64,000 bases of DNA from Pseudomonas sp. UBA2684 (GTDB taxonomy: Bacteria; Pseudomonadota; Gammaproteobacteria; Pseudomonadales; Pseudomonadaceae): assembly GCA_002354655.1 (NCBI GenBank), contig DELY01000016.1, positions 27,244 to 91,243 on the forward strand, written 5' to 3'. A program made the translations under genes and the position numbers. The notes under the pieces are model-generated. The model saw only the letters and a list, made by a program, of their open reading frames with translations. It made no database searches and had not been told where the DNA came from. Each line of letters begins with the position of its first letter. The stretch's first letter is position 1. Shown here piece after piece: positions 26,412-36,267 of this stretch.

Positions 26412-28211
26412 CTAACTATCCAACCTGAGCACAGCAAGGAAGGCTTCTTGTGGAATTTCCACGTTGCCGACCTGCTTCATGCGTTTCTTACCGGCCTTCT
26501 GTTTTTCCAACAGTTTGCGCTTACGGCTAACGTCACCGCCGTAGCATTTGGCCAATACGTTCTTTCTGAGTGCCTTGACGGTCGTACGCGCCACAATCTG
26601 TCCGCCAATGGCAGCCTGGATCGCCACATCGAACATCTGTCGCGGAATCAGTTCTTTCATCTTTTCGGTCAACGCACGACCTTTGTAGTGCGCGTTGTCA
26701 CGGTGCACGATCAACGCCAGGGCGTCGACTTTCTCACCGTTGATCAATACATCCAGCTTGACCAGATTAGCCGATTGATAACGATCGAAGTGGTAGTCCA
26801 GCGACGCATAACCGCGGCTGGTCGACTTCAGACGATCGAAGAAGTCCAAGACCACTTCGTTCATCGGCAGGTCGTAACTGACCTGCACCTGGGTACCGAG
26901 GAACAGCATGTCGTGCTGCACGCCACGCTTTTCGATACACAGGGTAATGACGTTGCCCAGGTGCTCCTGCGGAACCAGGATATTGGCACGCACGATCGGT
27001 TCGCGCATGTCTTCGATCGCCGACAAATCCGGCAACTTGGACGGGTTATCGACGTAGATCGTCTCGCCAGTCTTGAACAGCAGCTCGAAAATCACCGTCG
27101 GCGCGGTGGTGATCAGGTCGAGGTCGTACTCGCGTTCCAGGCGCTCCTGGATGATCTCCATGTGCAGCATGCCGAGGAACCCGCAACGGAAACCGAAGCC
27201 CAGCGCGTCCGAACTTTCCGGGGTGTACTGCAACGAGGAGTCGTTCAGCGTGAGCTTTTGTAGGGCTTCACGGAAGTCTTCGAAGTCGTCGGAGCTGACC
27301 GGGAACAGACCGGCGTAGACCTGCGGCTGGATGCGTTTGAAGCCCGGCAGCACGTCGACGTCAGGGGTGGAGCTCAAGGTCAGGGTATCGCCCACTGGCG
27401 CACCGTGAATGTCCTTGATGCCGGCAATGATAAAACCCACTTCCCCAGCTTTCAGATCAACCGTGGCGGTGTGTTTGGGATTGAATACGCCAACGCTATC
27501 GACCAGATGGATCTTACCGGTGGATTTCACCAGCACCTTGTCACCCTTCTTGATCCGACCGTGGCGTACTCGCACCAGCGAGACGACGCCCAGGTAGTTG
27601 TCGAACCAGGAGTCGATGATCAGGGCTTGCAAGGGGTCTTCGATATTGCCGGTCGGTGCGGGAATGGTGTGAACCAGACGTTCCAGCACTTCGTCGACGC
27701 CCAGCCCGGTCTTGGCACTGCAGGTCACCGCATCGGTAGCATCGATGCCGATGATTTTTTCGATTTCTTCTTTGACCCGGTCCGGATCAGCCTGGGGCAG
27801 GTCGATCTTGTTCAGCACCGGCATGACCTCAAGGCCTTGCTCGATGGCGGTGTAGCAGTTGGCGACCGACTGCGCCTCGACGCCCTGGCCGGCATCGACC
27901 ACCAGCAGCGCGCCCTCACAAGCCGCCAGCGAGCGGCTGACCTCATAGGTGAAGTCGACATGACCGGGGGTGTCGATGAAGTTCAACTGGTAGGTTTTGC
28001 CATCACGCGCCGTGTAATACAGGGTCACGCTATGAGCCTTGATGGTGATCCCGCGCTCGCGCTCCAAGTCCATGGAGTCCAGCACCTGCGCTTCCATTTC
28101 ACGCTCGGCCAGGCCGCCACACATCTGGATGAACCGGTCAGCCAGGGTGGACTTGCCATGATCGATGTGGGCGATGATGGAGAAATTGCGGATATGACTC
28201 AGGTCACTCAC
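26412..28211 (-). CDS. lepA: Elongation factor 4 (LepA)
   Basis: Ribosome-associated GTPase implicated in back-translocation and initiation efficiency. The 599-residue product has G1 AHIDHGKST (13-21), [17 protein letters not shown] and the LepA-specific C-terminal domain. It starts with GTG at 28211 ([19 protein letters not shown]) with no strong Shine-Dalgarno. It is first of the lepA-lepB pair and lies downstream of the mucD terminator, so it probably has its own promoter in 28212-28318. Confidence 0.97.
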   Translation of the reverse strand: MSDLSHIRNFSIIAHIDHGKSTLADRFIQMCGGLAEREMEAQVLDSMDLERERGITIKAHSVTLYYTARDGKTYQLNFIDTPGHVDFTYEVSRSLAACEGALLVVDAGQGVEAQSVANCYTAIEQGLEVMPVLNKIDLPQADPDRVKEEIEKIIGIDATDAVTCSAKTGLGVDEVLERLVHTIPAPTGNIEDPLQALIIDSWFDNYLGVVSLVRVRHGRIKKGDKVLVKSTGKIHLVDSVGVFNPKHTATVDLKAGEVGFIIAGIKDIHGAPVGDTLTLSSTPDVDVLPGFKRIQPQVYAGLFPVSSDDFEDFREALQKLTLNDSSLQYTPESSDALGFGFRCGFLGMLHMEIIQERLEREYDLDLITTAPTVIFELLFKTGETIYVDNPSKLPDLSAIEDMREPIVRANILVPQEHLGNVITLCIEKRGVQHDMLFLGTQVQVSYDLPMNEVVLDFFDRLKSTSRGYASLDYHFDRYQSANLVKLDVLINGEKVDALALIVHRDNAHYKGRALTEKMKELIPRQMFDVAIQAAIGGQIVARTTVKALRKNVLAKCYGGDVSRKRKLLEKQKAGKKRMKQVGNVEIPQEAFLAVLRLDS

Positions 28212-28318
28212 AGGACAACACTCGAAAAGGTCGCAGGCGACTGCCCGCCGAAAATAGCCGCGAAGTGTACCCGATTGCCGCCCTGCACGTCACGCCCAGG
28301 CGCCAATCGGCAGGCATG

Positions 28319-28346
28319 AAAAAGGGCGACCGAAATCGCCCTTTTT
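28319..28346 (-). terminator. Terminator of the algU-mucABCD operon
   Basis: AAAAAGGGCGA pairs with TCGCCCTTTTT across a 6-base loop, just after the mucD stop. The A/T tracts on both sides make it potentially bidirectional. Confidence 0.88.
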
Positions 28347-28361
28347 CAACACTTGCGCGGC

Positions 28362-29798
28362 TTATTCGGCCAATTTGAAGGTAATGAAGCTGGCACGCCC
28401 CTGACGCAGCACGCGCATCGAAACCGAACGATTCTTCGGCAACTCCTGCGCCACCTGAGTGAAGGTTTTCGCCGAGCCGATCGCCTGATTGTTCAAGTGC
28501 GTGATCACATCGCCCGGACGCAGACCAATCAGCGCCGCAGGACCGTCCTGCACTTCCGTAATCACCACACCTCCTTTCAGGTCGAGGCCTTTCTTCTGCT
28601 CATCCGTCAATTCAACGACCTTGACCCCCAAGCGGTTACTGCTGCGTTCGACACCCGGCACAACGGCGCCCGCCAATGCCTCACCGTCTTCCGGCAAAGC
28701 ACCAATGGTCAACTGCAGCGTCTTGCGGGCGCCCTCGCGCACCACATCCAGCTCGGCCTTGCTGCCAGGCTTGAGACTGCCCACCAGATGCGGCAGGTCG
28801 GCCGACATGATGATGGGCTTGTCGTCGAGACTGAGAATGACATCCCCCACCTGCAGGCCGCCCTTGGCTGCCGGCCCGCCCTCCAACACCTGAGCCACCA
28901 GCGCACCGGCGGGCTTCTCCAAACCGAAGGACTCTGCCAGGTCCTTGTTCACTTCCTGAATCACCACACCCAGCCAGCCCCGGCTGACCTTGCCATCCGC
29001 CTTGAGCTGATTGGCTACATCCATCGCCACACTCATCGGTATGGCAAAGGAGAGCCCCATAAAACCGCCAGAGCGCGTGAAAATTTGCGAGTTGATGCCG
29101 ACCACCTCACCCGCCAGGTTGAACAGCGGCCCACCCGAGTTGCCGGGATTGATCGCCACATCGGTCTGGATGAACGGCACATAGCTCTCGTTCGGCAAGC
29201 TGCGCCCCTTGGCGCTAACAATCCCGGCCGTCACCGAATGATCGAAACCGAATGGCGAGCCGATGGCCAAGACCCACTCACCGACTTTCAAGTCTTCGGA
29301 CTTGCCCAGTTTCACGATCGGTAGGTTCTCACCCTCGACCTTGAGCAGAGCCACGTCGCTACGCGGGTCGCTGCCAATCAACTTGGCCTCCAGCTCACTG
29401 CGATCAGACAGACGCACGATGATTTCATCGGCATCGGCAATCACGTGATTGTTGGTCAACACATAACCATCGGCGGAGATGATGAAGCCCGAGCCCAACG
29501 ATTGCGCTTCACGCTGACGACCGCCACCCGGCGCACGCGGCACCTGCGGAATATTGCGCTCGAAGAACTCGCGAAACATTGGCGGCAAACCTTCCAGATC
29601 GGGCATCGTCTGGCCACCGCCATTGGCGGCCACGCGATCCGGCACCTTCTGCCGGGTACTGATGTTCACCACGGCCGGCGAGGCGTCCTCGACCAACTCG
29701 GTAAAGTCCGGCAAATTCGCTTGAGCGACAGCCGCCTGCCCCAACAACAAGACAGCGAACAACGCGGAAAAAGACAGCTTCAGGCTAGGCATCGACAT
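28362..29798 (-). CDS. mucD: Periplasmic serine protease MucD (DegP/HtrA family)
   Basis: Envelope quality-control protease and negative regulator of AlgU activity. The 478-residue product has a signal peptide (to about AQA, 26), a trypsin-like domain with His118 (LTNNHVI), Asp148 (SDVALLKV) and Ser221 (NPGNSGGP), and two PDZ domains. Two starts are close (29798 and 29792); GGGGAG precedes both. It is the last gene of algU-mucABCD; loss of MucD raises alginate in P. aeruginosa. All catalytic residues are intact. Confidence 0.96.
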   Translation of the reverse strand: MSMPSLKLSFSALFAVLLLGQAAVAQANLPDFTELVEDASPAVVNISTRQKVPDRVAANGGGQTMPDLEGLPPMFREFFERNIPQVPRAPGGGRQREAQSLGSGFIISADGYVLTNNHVIADADEIIVRLSDRSELEAKLIGSDPRSDVALLKVEGENLPIVKLGKSEDLKVGEWVLAIGSPFGFDHSVTAGIVSAKGRSLPNESYVPFIQTDVAINPGNSGGPLFNLAGEVVGINSQIFTRSGGFMGLSFAIPMSVAMDVANQLKADGKVSRGWLGVVIQEVNKDLAESFGLEKPAGALVAQVLEGGPAAKGGLQVGDVILSLDDKPIIMSADLPHLVGSLKPGSKAELDVVREGARKTLQLTIGALPEDGEALAGAVVPGVERSSNRLGVKVVELTDEQKKGLDLKGGVVITEVQDGPAALIGLRPGDVITHLNNQAIGSAKTFTQVAQELPKNRSVSMRVLRQGRASFITFKLAE

Positions 29799-29823
29799 AC
29801 AACTCCCCATCCAGAACAAAAAA

Positions 29824-30276
29824 TCAGAACGCCGCAGCGCCTGCCAACAAAGCACGCACAACCACGGGTTGCAAGGCTGGATCGTGGGCCGTACGCAGAC
29901 TGTGCCAACGCACGCCGCACCAGGCGACCAGCATGCCGAGAAAACCACAGAGGATTACCAACGGTTCGCCCAACGCCAATTGGTTGGCCAGCAATGCAGC
30001 CGCGAACAGCCCCAGCAGAGGCACGAGATACACCAGCAGCGAACCCCGCACCAGCAGGTCCTCACGCACACCGATCACCACCGCGTCACCAATGCGCAAC
30101 TGCAGATCGGACAATGCGCGCACATGACCGCGACGCCCGCTCACACCCAACTTATCCAGCAGGCCTTGGCCGCAACCGGCATTCGCCGAACAACTGGAAC
30201 AGGTGCTTTTACGCAACGTCTCGACCCACACAGCGCCGGACTCGACAGCCACCACCCGCCCCTGCTCCTCGATCAT
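29824..30276 (-). CDS. mucC: MucC (RseC family)
   Basis: A 150-residue inner-membrane protein of the RseC/MucC family with an N-terminal Cys cluster (CSSCSANAGCGQG, about 22-34) and two central membrane segments (about 75-115). In P. aeruginosa it modulates AlgU activity conditionally; in E. coli and Rhodobacter relatives act in SoxR reduction. Its ATG overlaps the mucB stop (4 bases). Its exact role is uncertain. Confidence 0.92.
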   Translation of the reverse strand: MIEEQGRVVAVESGAVWVETLRKSTCSSCSANAGCGQGLLDKLGVSGRRGHVRALSDLQLRIGDAVVIGVREDLLVRGSLLVYLVPLLGLFAAALLANQLALGEPLVILCGFLGMLVAWCGVRWHSLRTAHDPALQPVVVRALLAGAAAF

Positions 30277-31226
30277 GGCGCCGCCGGCACCTCGGCCGTG
30301 CGCATCGACAGGGCGACCCGCTCAGCGGTACCCAATGGGATTTCCCCGACGACCGTGACCATCACATCACCGTCGTTGGTCGACAATCGCCGGGAAACAG
30401 CCACGGTCGGACCGAGCTGGCTGCGTGCATCCTCAACCGAGGCGCCATGCAGCGGCTCAAGGAACACAGAGAAACGCGCCAGCCCATCGTCATACACCAA
30501 GCAGGCCACCGATGCCTCGGAAGCCGGGCTACGCCGCTCGGTTACCGTGCTCAGATTAAAACCGGGGGGCAACCAATCGGAACGCCAGTTTTCGGCCACC
30601 GACGCTTTCGCCTCAGCCGCACGTACCGGCTGACAGGCAGAACTGGGCTGCAGCAATTCGTTTTCAGGTACCGCGGAAATATCCAACTGAGTGAACTGAA
30701 AACGTTCAAGCAGCTGCCCCTTGTCATTCAGCAACAGGGACTTCAGGGGCAATCCAGTCTCGCGATCCAGATGCAACTCAACGCCATAGCGGTGTTGATC
30801 ACGCGGCACCAGAGCCAGCACTACCGCGGCACGGCCCGCCACGCGCGAATCACCGATAACCCGCAGGTCATACCATTCGACCAACTGCTTGGCATCCAAT
30901 TCACGCGCTGGCCACGCTTGGCTATCGACGACCTGGTCAGCCAAGGTGCCGCTGACGCATTGAGCACGCCCATCGACACGCACCACTTCCTGCGCAGGCC
31001 CATCGAGCTGTAGAAGACGCTCACGCACGGCGCCACCCTCTTCCACCCGATGCCACACACTGTGGGTGGAAAAGCTGCCGTTGCGCTCGTAGACGAAAGT
31101 GCCTTGGTAGCTCTGGCTACGCTCAGCTTCGGCCAAGCGCTGCAACCAATCTTGCGCATCGGCAGCGACGGCGGGCAACGCCAGCCAACTGCCGAACAGA
31201 AGCGTGGTGAAAGGGATAAAGCGCAT
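30273..31226 (-). CDS. mucB: Sigma-factor regulator MucB (RseB)
   Basis: Periplasmic protein that binds the MucA periplasmic domain and shields it from AlgW cleavage, responding to mislocalised lipids/LPS and outer-membrane proteins. The 317-residue product has a signal peptide (about 1-21, LALPAVAADA), an LolA-like N-domain (SYQGTFVYERNGSF, about 38-51) and a smaller C-domain. Its start follows AAGGAGG, 8 bases after mucA. Confidence 0.96.
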   Translation of the reverse strand: MRFIPFTTLLFGSWLALPAVAADAQDWLQRLAEAERSQSYQGTFVYERNGSFSTHSVWHRVEEGGAVRERLLQLDGPAQEVVRVDGRAQCVSGTLADQVVDSQAWPARELDAKQLVEWYDLRVIGDSRVAGRAAVVLALVPRDQHRYGVELHLDRETGLPLKSLLLNDKGQLLERFQFTQLDISAVPENELLQPSSACQPVRAAEAKASVAENWRSDWLPPGFNLSTVTERRSPASEASVACLVYDDGLARFSVFLEPLHGASVEDARSQLGPTVAVSRRLSTNDGDVMVTVVGEIPLGTAERVALSMRTAEVPAAP

Positions 31227-31234
31227 GCGCCTCC

Positions 31235-31825
31235 TTAACGGCTTTCCAAACTGGCGGCACGCGCATAGGGCAGCGCGCTTTCGTTACCGTTCATCGCCGC
31301 TTGCTGCGCATGCTGACGCAAGTACGCCGGCAGACGCTGCTCATGCCAACCTGGCTGAGCTTCACCGGCAACAGGCGATGCATTGGGCTGCTCGCCGGCA
31401 GTGCTGAAGCCGGCCAGCATCGCCGGGCCTTGCAGTTGCGGCATGGACAGCGACGGCTGAGCAGCCTGTTGCGCCAACTGCGCACCTGCCACTTCATCCT
31501 GATTGTACAAGCGTACGCCAGCCAATACGGCAACCGTCACCGAAGCCGCTACGGCAAAGCGACCGACCGCACGCCAGGGGCCACGCACCGGCTTGCTCGC
31601 CACGGGCACAGCCTCGTCGGCCAGCGCCGCAGACACCGCTGATGCAATATCCAGACGCGGCTCCAGCAGCTCCTTGTGCATCACGGCACGGGCGATCTGG
31701 TAGCGCGACCAGGTGGCACGCAACTCGGCGTCATCGCTCGCACTGAGCACACGCCGCAACTCTAATTCGTCCGCCTCGTTATCCATCACCGCGGACAGCG
31801 ATTCCTGCAGGGCTTCACGACTCAT
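31235..31825 (-). CDS. mucA: Anti-sigma factor MucA
   Basis: Inner-membrane anti-sigma factor that holds AlgU. The 196-residue product (PAO1 MucA has 194) has the cytoplasmic AlgU-binding domain starting MSREALQESLSAVMDNEADE, one membrane segment (about 84-105) and a periplasmic domain that MucB binds. The frame is open to the normal C-terminus, so none of the truncating mucoid mutations is present. The upstream ORF extension overlaps the algU end and is not used; GAGAGGAAC precedes the ATG. Confidence 0.96.
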   Translation of the reverse strand: MSREALQESLSAVMDNEADELELRRVLSASDDAELRATWSRYQIARAVMHKELLEPRLDIASAVSAALADEAVPVASKPVRGPWRAVGRFAVAASVTVAVLAGVRLYNQDEVAGAQLAQQAAQPSLSMPQLQGPAMLAGFSTAGEQPNASPVAGEAQPGWHEQRLPAYLRQHAQQAAMNGNESALPYARAASLESR

Positions 31826-31856
31826 GGCGGTTCCTCTCTTGGCTGTCGCCGCTGTC

Positions 31857-32438
31857 TTAGGTTTCCTGCAACAACGGTTGCAAGGATTTGTCGATGGCCT
31901 CACGCGCTCGGAAAATACGCGAACGCACGGTGCCAACCGGACACTGCATGACGCTCGCAATGTCCTCGTAACTCAGACCATCGAATTCGCGCAAGGTTAG
32001 GGCCGTACGCAAATCTTCTGGCAATTGCTGGATGGCACGATGCACGGTGGCCTCGATTTCATCCCGCAGCAGCGCTCGCTCTGGCGACTCGATGTCCTTG
32101 AGGGCGTGATCGCCGTCATAGAACTCCGCATCCTCAGCACTTACGTCGCTGTCTGGCGGTCGCCGTCCACGCGACACCAGATGGTTCTTCGCCGTGTTGA
32201 TGGCGATACGATACAGCCAGGTATAAAAAGCACTGTCACCGCGAAAATTCCCGAGCGCCCGGTAAGCCTTGACGAAGGCTTCCTGCGCGACGTCTTGAGC
32301 CTCATGGGTGTCGTGCACAAACCGCACGATCAACCCGAGAATTTTGTGCTGATACTTCAGCACCAACAGATCAAATGCCCGCTTATCACCGCGCTGTACG
32401 CGCTCGACCAGCTGCTGATCCTCTTCCTGGGTTAGCAT
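31857..32438 (-). CDS. algU: ECF sigma factor AlgU (AlgT, RpoE)
   Basis: Extracytoplasmic-stress sigma factor controlling alginate, osmotic and envelope genes. The product is 193 residues, identical in length to P. aeruginosa AlgU, with region 2 (YQHKILGLIVRFVHDTHEA; DVAQEAFVKAYRAL) and region 4 (LREFDGLSYEDIASVMQCPV). The start at 32438 follows GAGGAGTG; an open frame extends 52 codons upstream but overlaps its promoter region. Two ECF-type promoter candidates upstream suggest autoregulation. Confidence 0.97.
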   Translation of the reverse strand: MLTQEEDQQLVERVQRGDKRAFDLLVLKYQHKILGLIVRFVHDTHEAQDVAQEAFVKAYRALGNFRGDSAFYTWLYRIAINTAKNHLVSRGRRPPDSDVSAEDAEFYDGDHALKDIESPERALLRDEIEATVHRAIQQLPEDLRTALTLREFDGLSYEDIASVMQCPVGTVRSRIFRAREAIDKSLQPLLQET

Positions 32439-32497
32439 GAACACTCCTCGTTGAGTTTGGAGGAGTGCAGCGCCAGCCAGTGAATCGGCTTGCCAAG

Positions 32498-32524
32498 ATA
32501 GACTCGGGCGTTGCGCAAAAGTTC
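32498..32524 (-). promoter_or_regulatory. Proximal ECF (AlgU-type) promoter of algU
   Basis: On the minus strand GAACTT (32519-32524) is followed after 16 bases by TCTAT (32498-32502), close to the AlgU consensus GAACTT-N16/17-TCTGA. Transcription would start about 50 bases upstream of the algU ATG. Confidence 0.6.
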
Positions 32525-32703
32525 TCCCCCTCCAAACAAGCTTCCTGCAGAACACTTTTAGCCCTGCACGGAATAACGCAACAAAGGCCTTCACCCTGCT
32601 GCGCGAATTGTCTTAGATCGCCCACCGGCCGATAACCGAAAGCCGGAAACGGCCCTCAGAAAACCTCGACGAGCGGACACTGTCCCTCTTTGGGTGACCG
32701 TTT

Positions 32704-32730
32704 ATGGAGCCTGAAAGACTAAGAAAGTTC
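32704..32730 (-). promoter_or_regulatory. Distal ECF-type promoter candidate of algU
   Basis: A perfect -35 GGGAACTTTC (GAACTT at 32725-32730) is followed after 16 bases by TCCAT, a weaker -10. It lies about 270 bases upstream of algU. Multiple algU promoters, some autoregulated, are known in P. aeruginosa. Confidence 0.45.
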
Positions 32731-32816
32731 CCAAGCACCACAGTCGGTCATAAGCGCGCTATTGTGCCGTTCACCCCCTCTATATACTAGGGGCCGCTTA
32801 TTTGCGGATTCTGGAC

Positions 32817-34433
32817 ATGAGCCAACACTACCAACACGACGTTCTGGTCATCGGCAGCGGCGCGGCCGGCCTGACATTAGCCCTGACCCTGCCCGCACAC
32901 CTGCGCATTGCCGTGCTGAGCAAGGGCAATCTGGCCAATGGCTCGACCTATTGGGCCCAAGGCGGCGTCGCGGCGGTACTCGACGACATGGACACCGTCG
33001 AATCGCATGTCGCGGACACCCTTAACGCCGGTGGCGGCTTGTGCCGTGAAGACGCCGTACGCTTTACCGTGGAACACAGCCGCGAAGCGATTCAGTGGCT
33101 GATCGATCAGGGCGTACCCTTTACCCGCGACGACCAGACCGCCCGCGAAGACGGCGGTTTCGAGTTCCACTTGACCCGCGAGGGTGGCCACAGCCATCGG
33201 CGTATCATTCATGCCGCCGACGCCACCGGCGCGGCAATTTTCAACACCCTGCTCGAACAGGCCAGGCTGCGCAGCAATATCGAACTGCTGGAGCAACGCG
33301 TGGCAGTCGACCTGATCACCGAGCGCAAGCTGGGCCTGGACGGCCAACGCTGCCTCGGCGCTTACGTGCTCAACCGTGCCAGCGGCGAAGTCGACACCTA
33401 CCGTGCGCGTTTCGTCATCCTCGCCACCGGTGGTGCGGCCAAGGTTTACCTCTACACCAGCAACCCGGACGGCGCTTGTGGCGACGGCATCGCCATGGCC
33501 TGGCGAGCGGGCTGCCGGGTCGGCAACCTGGAGTTCAACCAGTTCCACCCGACCTGCCTGTATCACCCGCAGGCCAAGAGCTTTCTGATCACTGAAGCGC
33601 TGCGTGGCGAAGGCGCGCTGCTCAAACTGCCCAACGGCGAACGTTTTATGCCGCGCTTCGACGAGCGCGCCGAACTGGCGCCGCGCGACATCGTCGCCCG
33701 CGCCATCGACCATGAGATGAAACGCCTTGGCGTGGACTGCGTGTACCTGGACATCAGCCACAAGCCCGCCGACTTCGTCAAAACGCACTTTCCCACCGTC
33801 TACGAGCGCTGCCTGGATTTCGGCATCGACATCACCCGCGCACCGATTCCGGTGGTGCCCGCCGCGCATTACACCTGCGGCGGCGTAGTCGTCGACCAAG
33901 CCGGCCACACCGATGTGCCGGGCCTGTATGCCATCGGCGAAACCAGCTTTACCGGCCTGCACGGGGCCAACCGCATGGCCAGCAACTCGCTGCTGGAGTG
34001 CTTCGTGTATGCCCGCTCGGCGGCCGCTGATATCGTCAGCAAGCTGGATCAGGTGGCGATGCCCGCCAGCCTGCCCAGTTGGGACGCCAGTCAGGTGACC
34101 GACTCGGACGAAGACGTGATCATCGCGCACAACTGGGACGAGTTGCGGCGCTTCATGTGGGACTACGTCGGCATCGTGCGCACCAACAAGCGCTTGCAGC
34201 GCGCCGAACACCGCGTACGCCTGCTGCTGGATGAGATCGACGAGTTCTACAGCAACTACAAAGTCAGTCGTGACCTGATCGAATTGCGCAATCTGGCGCA
34301 GGTGGCCGAGTTGATGATCCAGTCGGCCATGCAGCGCCGCGAGAGCCGCGGCCTGCACTACACCCTCGACTACCCCGCACAGCTAGCGCAAGCACACGAC
34401 ACTATTCTGCTTCCGCCCACCTACGGCGACTGA
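32817..34433 (+). CDS. nadB: L-aspartate oxidase NadB
   Basis: Flavoenzyme that oxidises aspartate to iminoaspartate in NAD biosynthesis. The product is 538 residues, the P. aeruginosa length, when started at [18 protein letters not shown] (32817); five upstream codons are not needed. It shows FAD motif GSGAAG (13-18), THR/His-rich catalytic segments such as [11 protein letters not shown] and NQFHPT, and [12 protein letters not shown]. Its last 32 bases overlap the convergent ygfX gene. It is divergent from algU. Confidence 0.96.
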   Translation: MSQHYQHDVLVIGSGAAGLTLALTLPAHLRIAVLSKGNLANGSTYWAQGGVAAVLDDMDTVESHVADTLNAGGGLCREDAVRFTVEHSREAIQWLIDQGVPFTRDDQTAREDGGFEFHLTREGGHSHRRIIHAADATGAAIFNTLLEQARLRSNIELLEQRVAVDLITERKLGLDGQRCLGAYVLNRASGEVDTYRARFVILATGGAAKVYLYTSNPDGACGDGIAMAWRAGCRVGNLEFNQFHPTCLYHPQAKSFLITEALRGEGALLKLPNGERFMPRFDERAELAPRDIVARAIDHEMKRLGVDCVYLDISHKPADFVKTHFPTVYERCLDFGIDITRAPIPVVPAAHYTCGGVVVDQAGHTDVPGLYAIGETSFTGLHGANRMASNSLLECFVYARSAAADIVSKLDQVAMPASLPSWDASQVTDSDEDVIIAHNWDELRRFMWDYVGIVRTNKRLQRAEHRVRLLLDEIDEFYSNYKVSRDLIELRNLAQVAELMIQSAMQRRESRGLHYTLDYPAQLAQAHDTILLPPTYGD

Positions 34434-34854
34434 ACTTCAAGCGCACCCGCAAACGCCGGTGCATATCCCGCGGCATGGCATCGCGCGGGATGCACACCGC
34501 GCGTACCCGCCACTCGCCGGCCAGACGAAAGCGCAGCACCACGCCCAACGGCAGCGCCAGACTGTCCGCACGCAGCTGAATCGCCTGCCAGCCGGCGGCG
34601 GCATTCCACAACTGCCAGCCATCGGTGCTATAGCGCAAGGCCCTGAAAGCCTGCGGCGAACGCAGCAGGATATGCCGCGGCAGCACCCAGACGGCATGCA
34701 ACAGGCACAGCCCGACACCCAGCAGAAACGCCCACAGCGCCAGATCGACATGCACCAACGTGAGCAGCGCCAGCGCTTGCGCAGCGGCATACAGCACCAG
34801 CAGGCGCCGCGAAGGCTGCCAGTGGCACTCGAACCCGTTACTTGGGTTGGACAC
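34402..34854 (-). CDS. YgfX (CptA-like) membrane protein
   Basis: A 150-residue protein with two N-terminal membrane segments (about 18-56) and a basic, Trp/Arg-rich cytoplasmic tail, as in YgfX. E. coli YgfX was described as a toxin affecting FtsZ/MreB and paired with the SdhE (YgfY) gene, though that pairing as toxin-antitoxin is disputed. Here it follows sdhE with a 17-base overlap. Its 3' end overlaps nadB tail to tail by 32 bases, so the C-terminal basic tail is encoded inside nadB on the other strand. Confidence 0.8.
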   Translation of the reverse strand: MSNPSNGFECHWQPSRRLLVLYAAAQALALLTLVHVDLALWAFLLGVGLCLLHAVWVLPRHILLRSPQAFRALRYSTDGWQLWNAAAGWQAIQLRADSLALPLGVVLRFRLAGEWRVRAVCIPRDAMPRDMHRRLRVRLKFSRRRWAEAE

Positions 34855-35092
34855 GGTCCAGGATCATGCGAACCATGCGTTTCAGGTCGGCATCGTCCGG
34901 CTCGGCACGCTGCATGAACCAGCCGAACATATCCTGGTCTTCGCATTCGAGCAGTTTGCGGTAACGCTCGCGGTCGTCGGCATCGAGGGTGGGATAGACC
35001 TCTTTGACGAACGGCACCAGCAACACATCCAACTCCAGCATGCCGCGGCGGCTATGCCAGTACAGGCGGTTGAGTTCAATCGAATCGACCAT
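34838..35092 (-). CDS. sdhE: FAD assembly factor SdhE
   Basis: Small cytoplasmic protein (84 residues) that promotes covalent attachment of FAD to succinate dehydrogenase. It contains the conserved RGMLELD (RGxxE) motif at about 17-23 that is needed for flavinylation. The ATG at 35092 has GGAG upstream; a longer upstream frame has no support. It overlaps ygfX by 17 bases. Placement beside nadB, another flavoprotein, and ygfZ is typical of Pseudomonas. Confidence 0.92.
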   Translation of the reverse strand: MVDSIELNRLYWHSRRGMLELDVLLVPFVKEVYPTLDADDRERYRKLLECEDQDMFGWFMQRAEPDDADLKRMVRMILDRVQPK

Positions 35093-35288
35093 GGGGGAGT
35101 TCCTTGATAGCGCCGGACAGTGATAAAGATAAAGCCCGGCAGTATAACGATGAAAGCCGGCGCTGTTGACCTCGGCGACCCGCATCCCGCCGGGCGCCAT
35201 GCACTGGCACAACGGCACCCGCTGACAAGCCCAAGGCCGCACTCTATGATGGCGCCCCTAACTTTCATCCAGCGAACCCCTATTCCCC

Positions 35289-36230
35289 ATGGCCGATACC
35301 GCATTTTTCTGCACCCTCAGCCACGAAGGCGTCCTCGCCGTTCGCGGTCCTGACGCGAGCAAATTCCTTCAGGGCCAACTGACCTGCAACCTCAATTACC
35401 TGAACGACAGCCACTCCAGCCTCGGCGCCCGCTGCACCCCGAAAGGCCGCATGCTGTCGAGTTTCCGCATTCTCAGCGTGGCGGATGGTTATCTACTGGC
35501 CATGGCCCGCGAGCTGATTGAGCCGCAATTGACGGACTTGCAGAAGTACGCCGTGTTCTCCAAATCCACGCTCGCCGACGACAGCAGCGAATGGCTGCGT
35601 TTCGGCCTGAGCGGCGGCGATGGTGCCTTGGTCAACCTCGGCCTGGACCTGCCACACGGCCCCGACAGCGTCGCCCGCACCCACAACCTCGTCGCCGTGC
35701 GCCTCAGTGACGGCCGCGCCGAGCTCTGGGCACCTGCCGCCGAAGCCGACACCCTGCACGCCCGGCTGGCCGCACACATGCCGCAAGCCCCGCTGAATCA
35801 GTGGCTGCTGGCGCAAGTCCGCGCCGGCATTGGCCACGTACAGTGCAGCACCCGTGAGCTGTTCATCCCACAAATGCTCAATTTGCAGGCGCTCGGCGGA
35901 GTCAGTTTCAAGAAAGGCTGCTACACCGGCCAGGAAATCGTCGCGCGCATGCAGTACCTGGGTAAGCTCAAGCGCCGCCTGTATCGCCTGACGCTGGCCG
36001 CGGGAGCACTGCCGGAAGCGGCAAGCGAACTATTCTCCCCGGTGCACAAAAGTAGCGTCGGCGAGGTGGTGCTCGCCGCGCAGGGCGACAGCGGCATCGA
36101 GTTGCTCGCGGTGCTGCAAGAGGATGCGGCCAACGATGGGCGCATCTACCTCGACGCCACGCAAGAGCGGCCACTGACGTTACTCGATTTACCCTACAGC
36201 CTAGATTCCGACCGCGAAATTCAGCGCTAA
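35289..36230 (+). CDS. ygfZ: Folate-binding Fe-S cluster protein YgfZ
   Basis: GcvT-like folate-binding protein (313 residues) required for repair or assembly of some Fe-S enzymes. The YgfZ signature is present as KGCYTGQEIVARMQYLGKL (about 213-231), including the Cys of K-G-C-Y-T-G-Q-E. The N-terminal segment VRGPDASKFLQGQLTCNLNY is also typical. No strong Shine-Dalgarno is visible; the start is by homology. It is divergent from sdhE and 37 bases upstream of the HDOD gene, so the two may be co-transcribed. Confidence 0.92.
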   Translation: MADTAFFCTLSHEGVLAVRGPDASKFLQGQLTCNLNYLNDSHSSLGARCTPKGRMLSSFRILSVADGYLLAMARELIEPQLTDLQKYAVFSKSTLADDSSEWLRFGLSGGDGALVNLGLDLPHGPDSVARTHNLVAVRLSDGRAELWAPAAEADTLHARLAAHMPQAPLNQWLLAQVRAGIGHVQCSTRELFIPQMLNLQALGGVSFKKGCYTGQEIVARMQYLGKLKRRLYRLTLAAGALPEAASELFSPVHKSSVGEVVLAAQGDSGIELLAVLQEDAANDGRIYLDATQERPLTLLDLPYSLDSDREIQR

Positions 36231-36267
36231 CTACACTCCACGCTGCCCGACTTCGAAGAGAACCGTA

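Larger units (their letters stand above)
32439..32816. other. algU-nadB divergent intergenic region
   Basis: A 378-base non-coding stretch between divergent genes. Besides the two ECF-type algU promoter candidates it ends with TATATACTAGG (32779-32789), a plausible sigma-70 -10 region for nadB about 30 bases before its start. No ORF with a ribosome-binding site was found. Confidence 0.5.

Noticed and set aside
31235-31825. Mucoid-type mucA frameshift
   Set aside because: The frame is open to a normal 196-residue product with membrane and periplasmic segments.
34402-35092. Toxin-antitoxin module (CptAB)
   Set aside because: The YgfX/SdhE pair was once proposed as one, but SdhE has a firm role in flavinylation and its RGxxE motif is present; a toxin-antitoxin claim is not supported from sequence.
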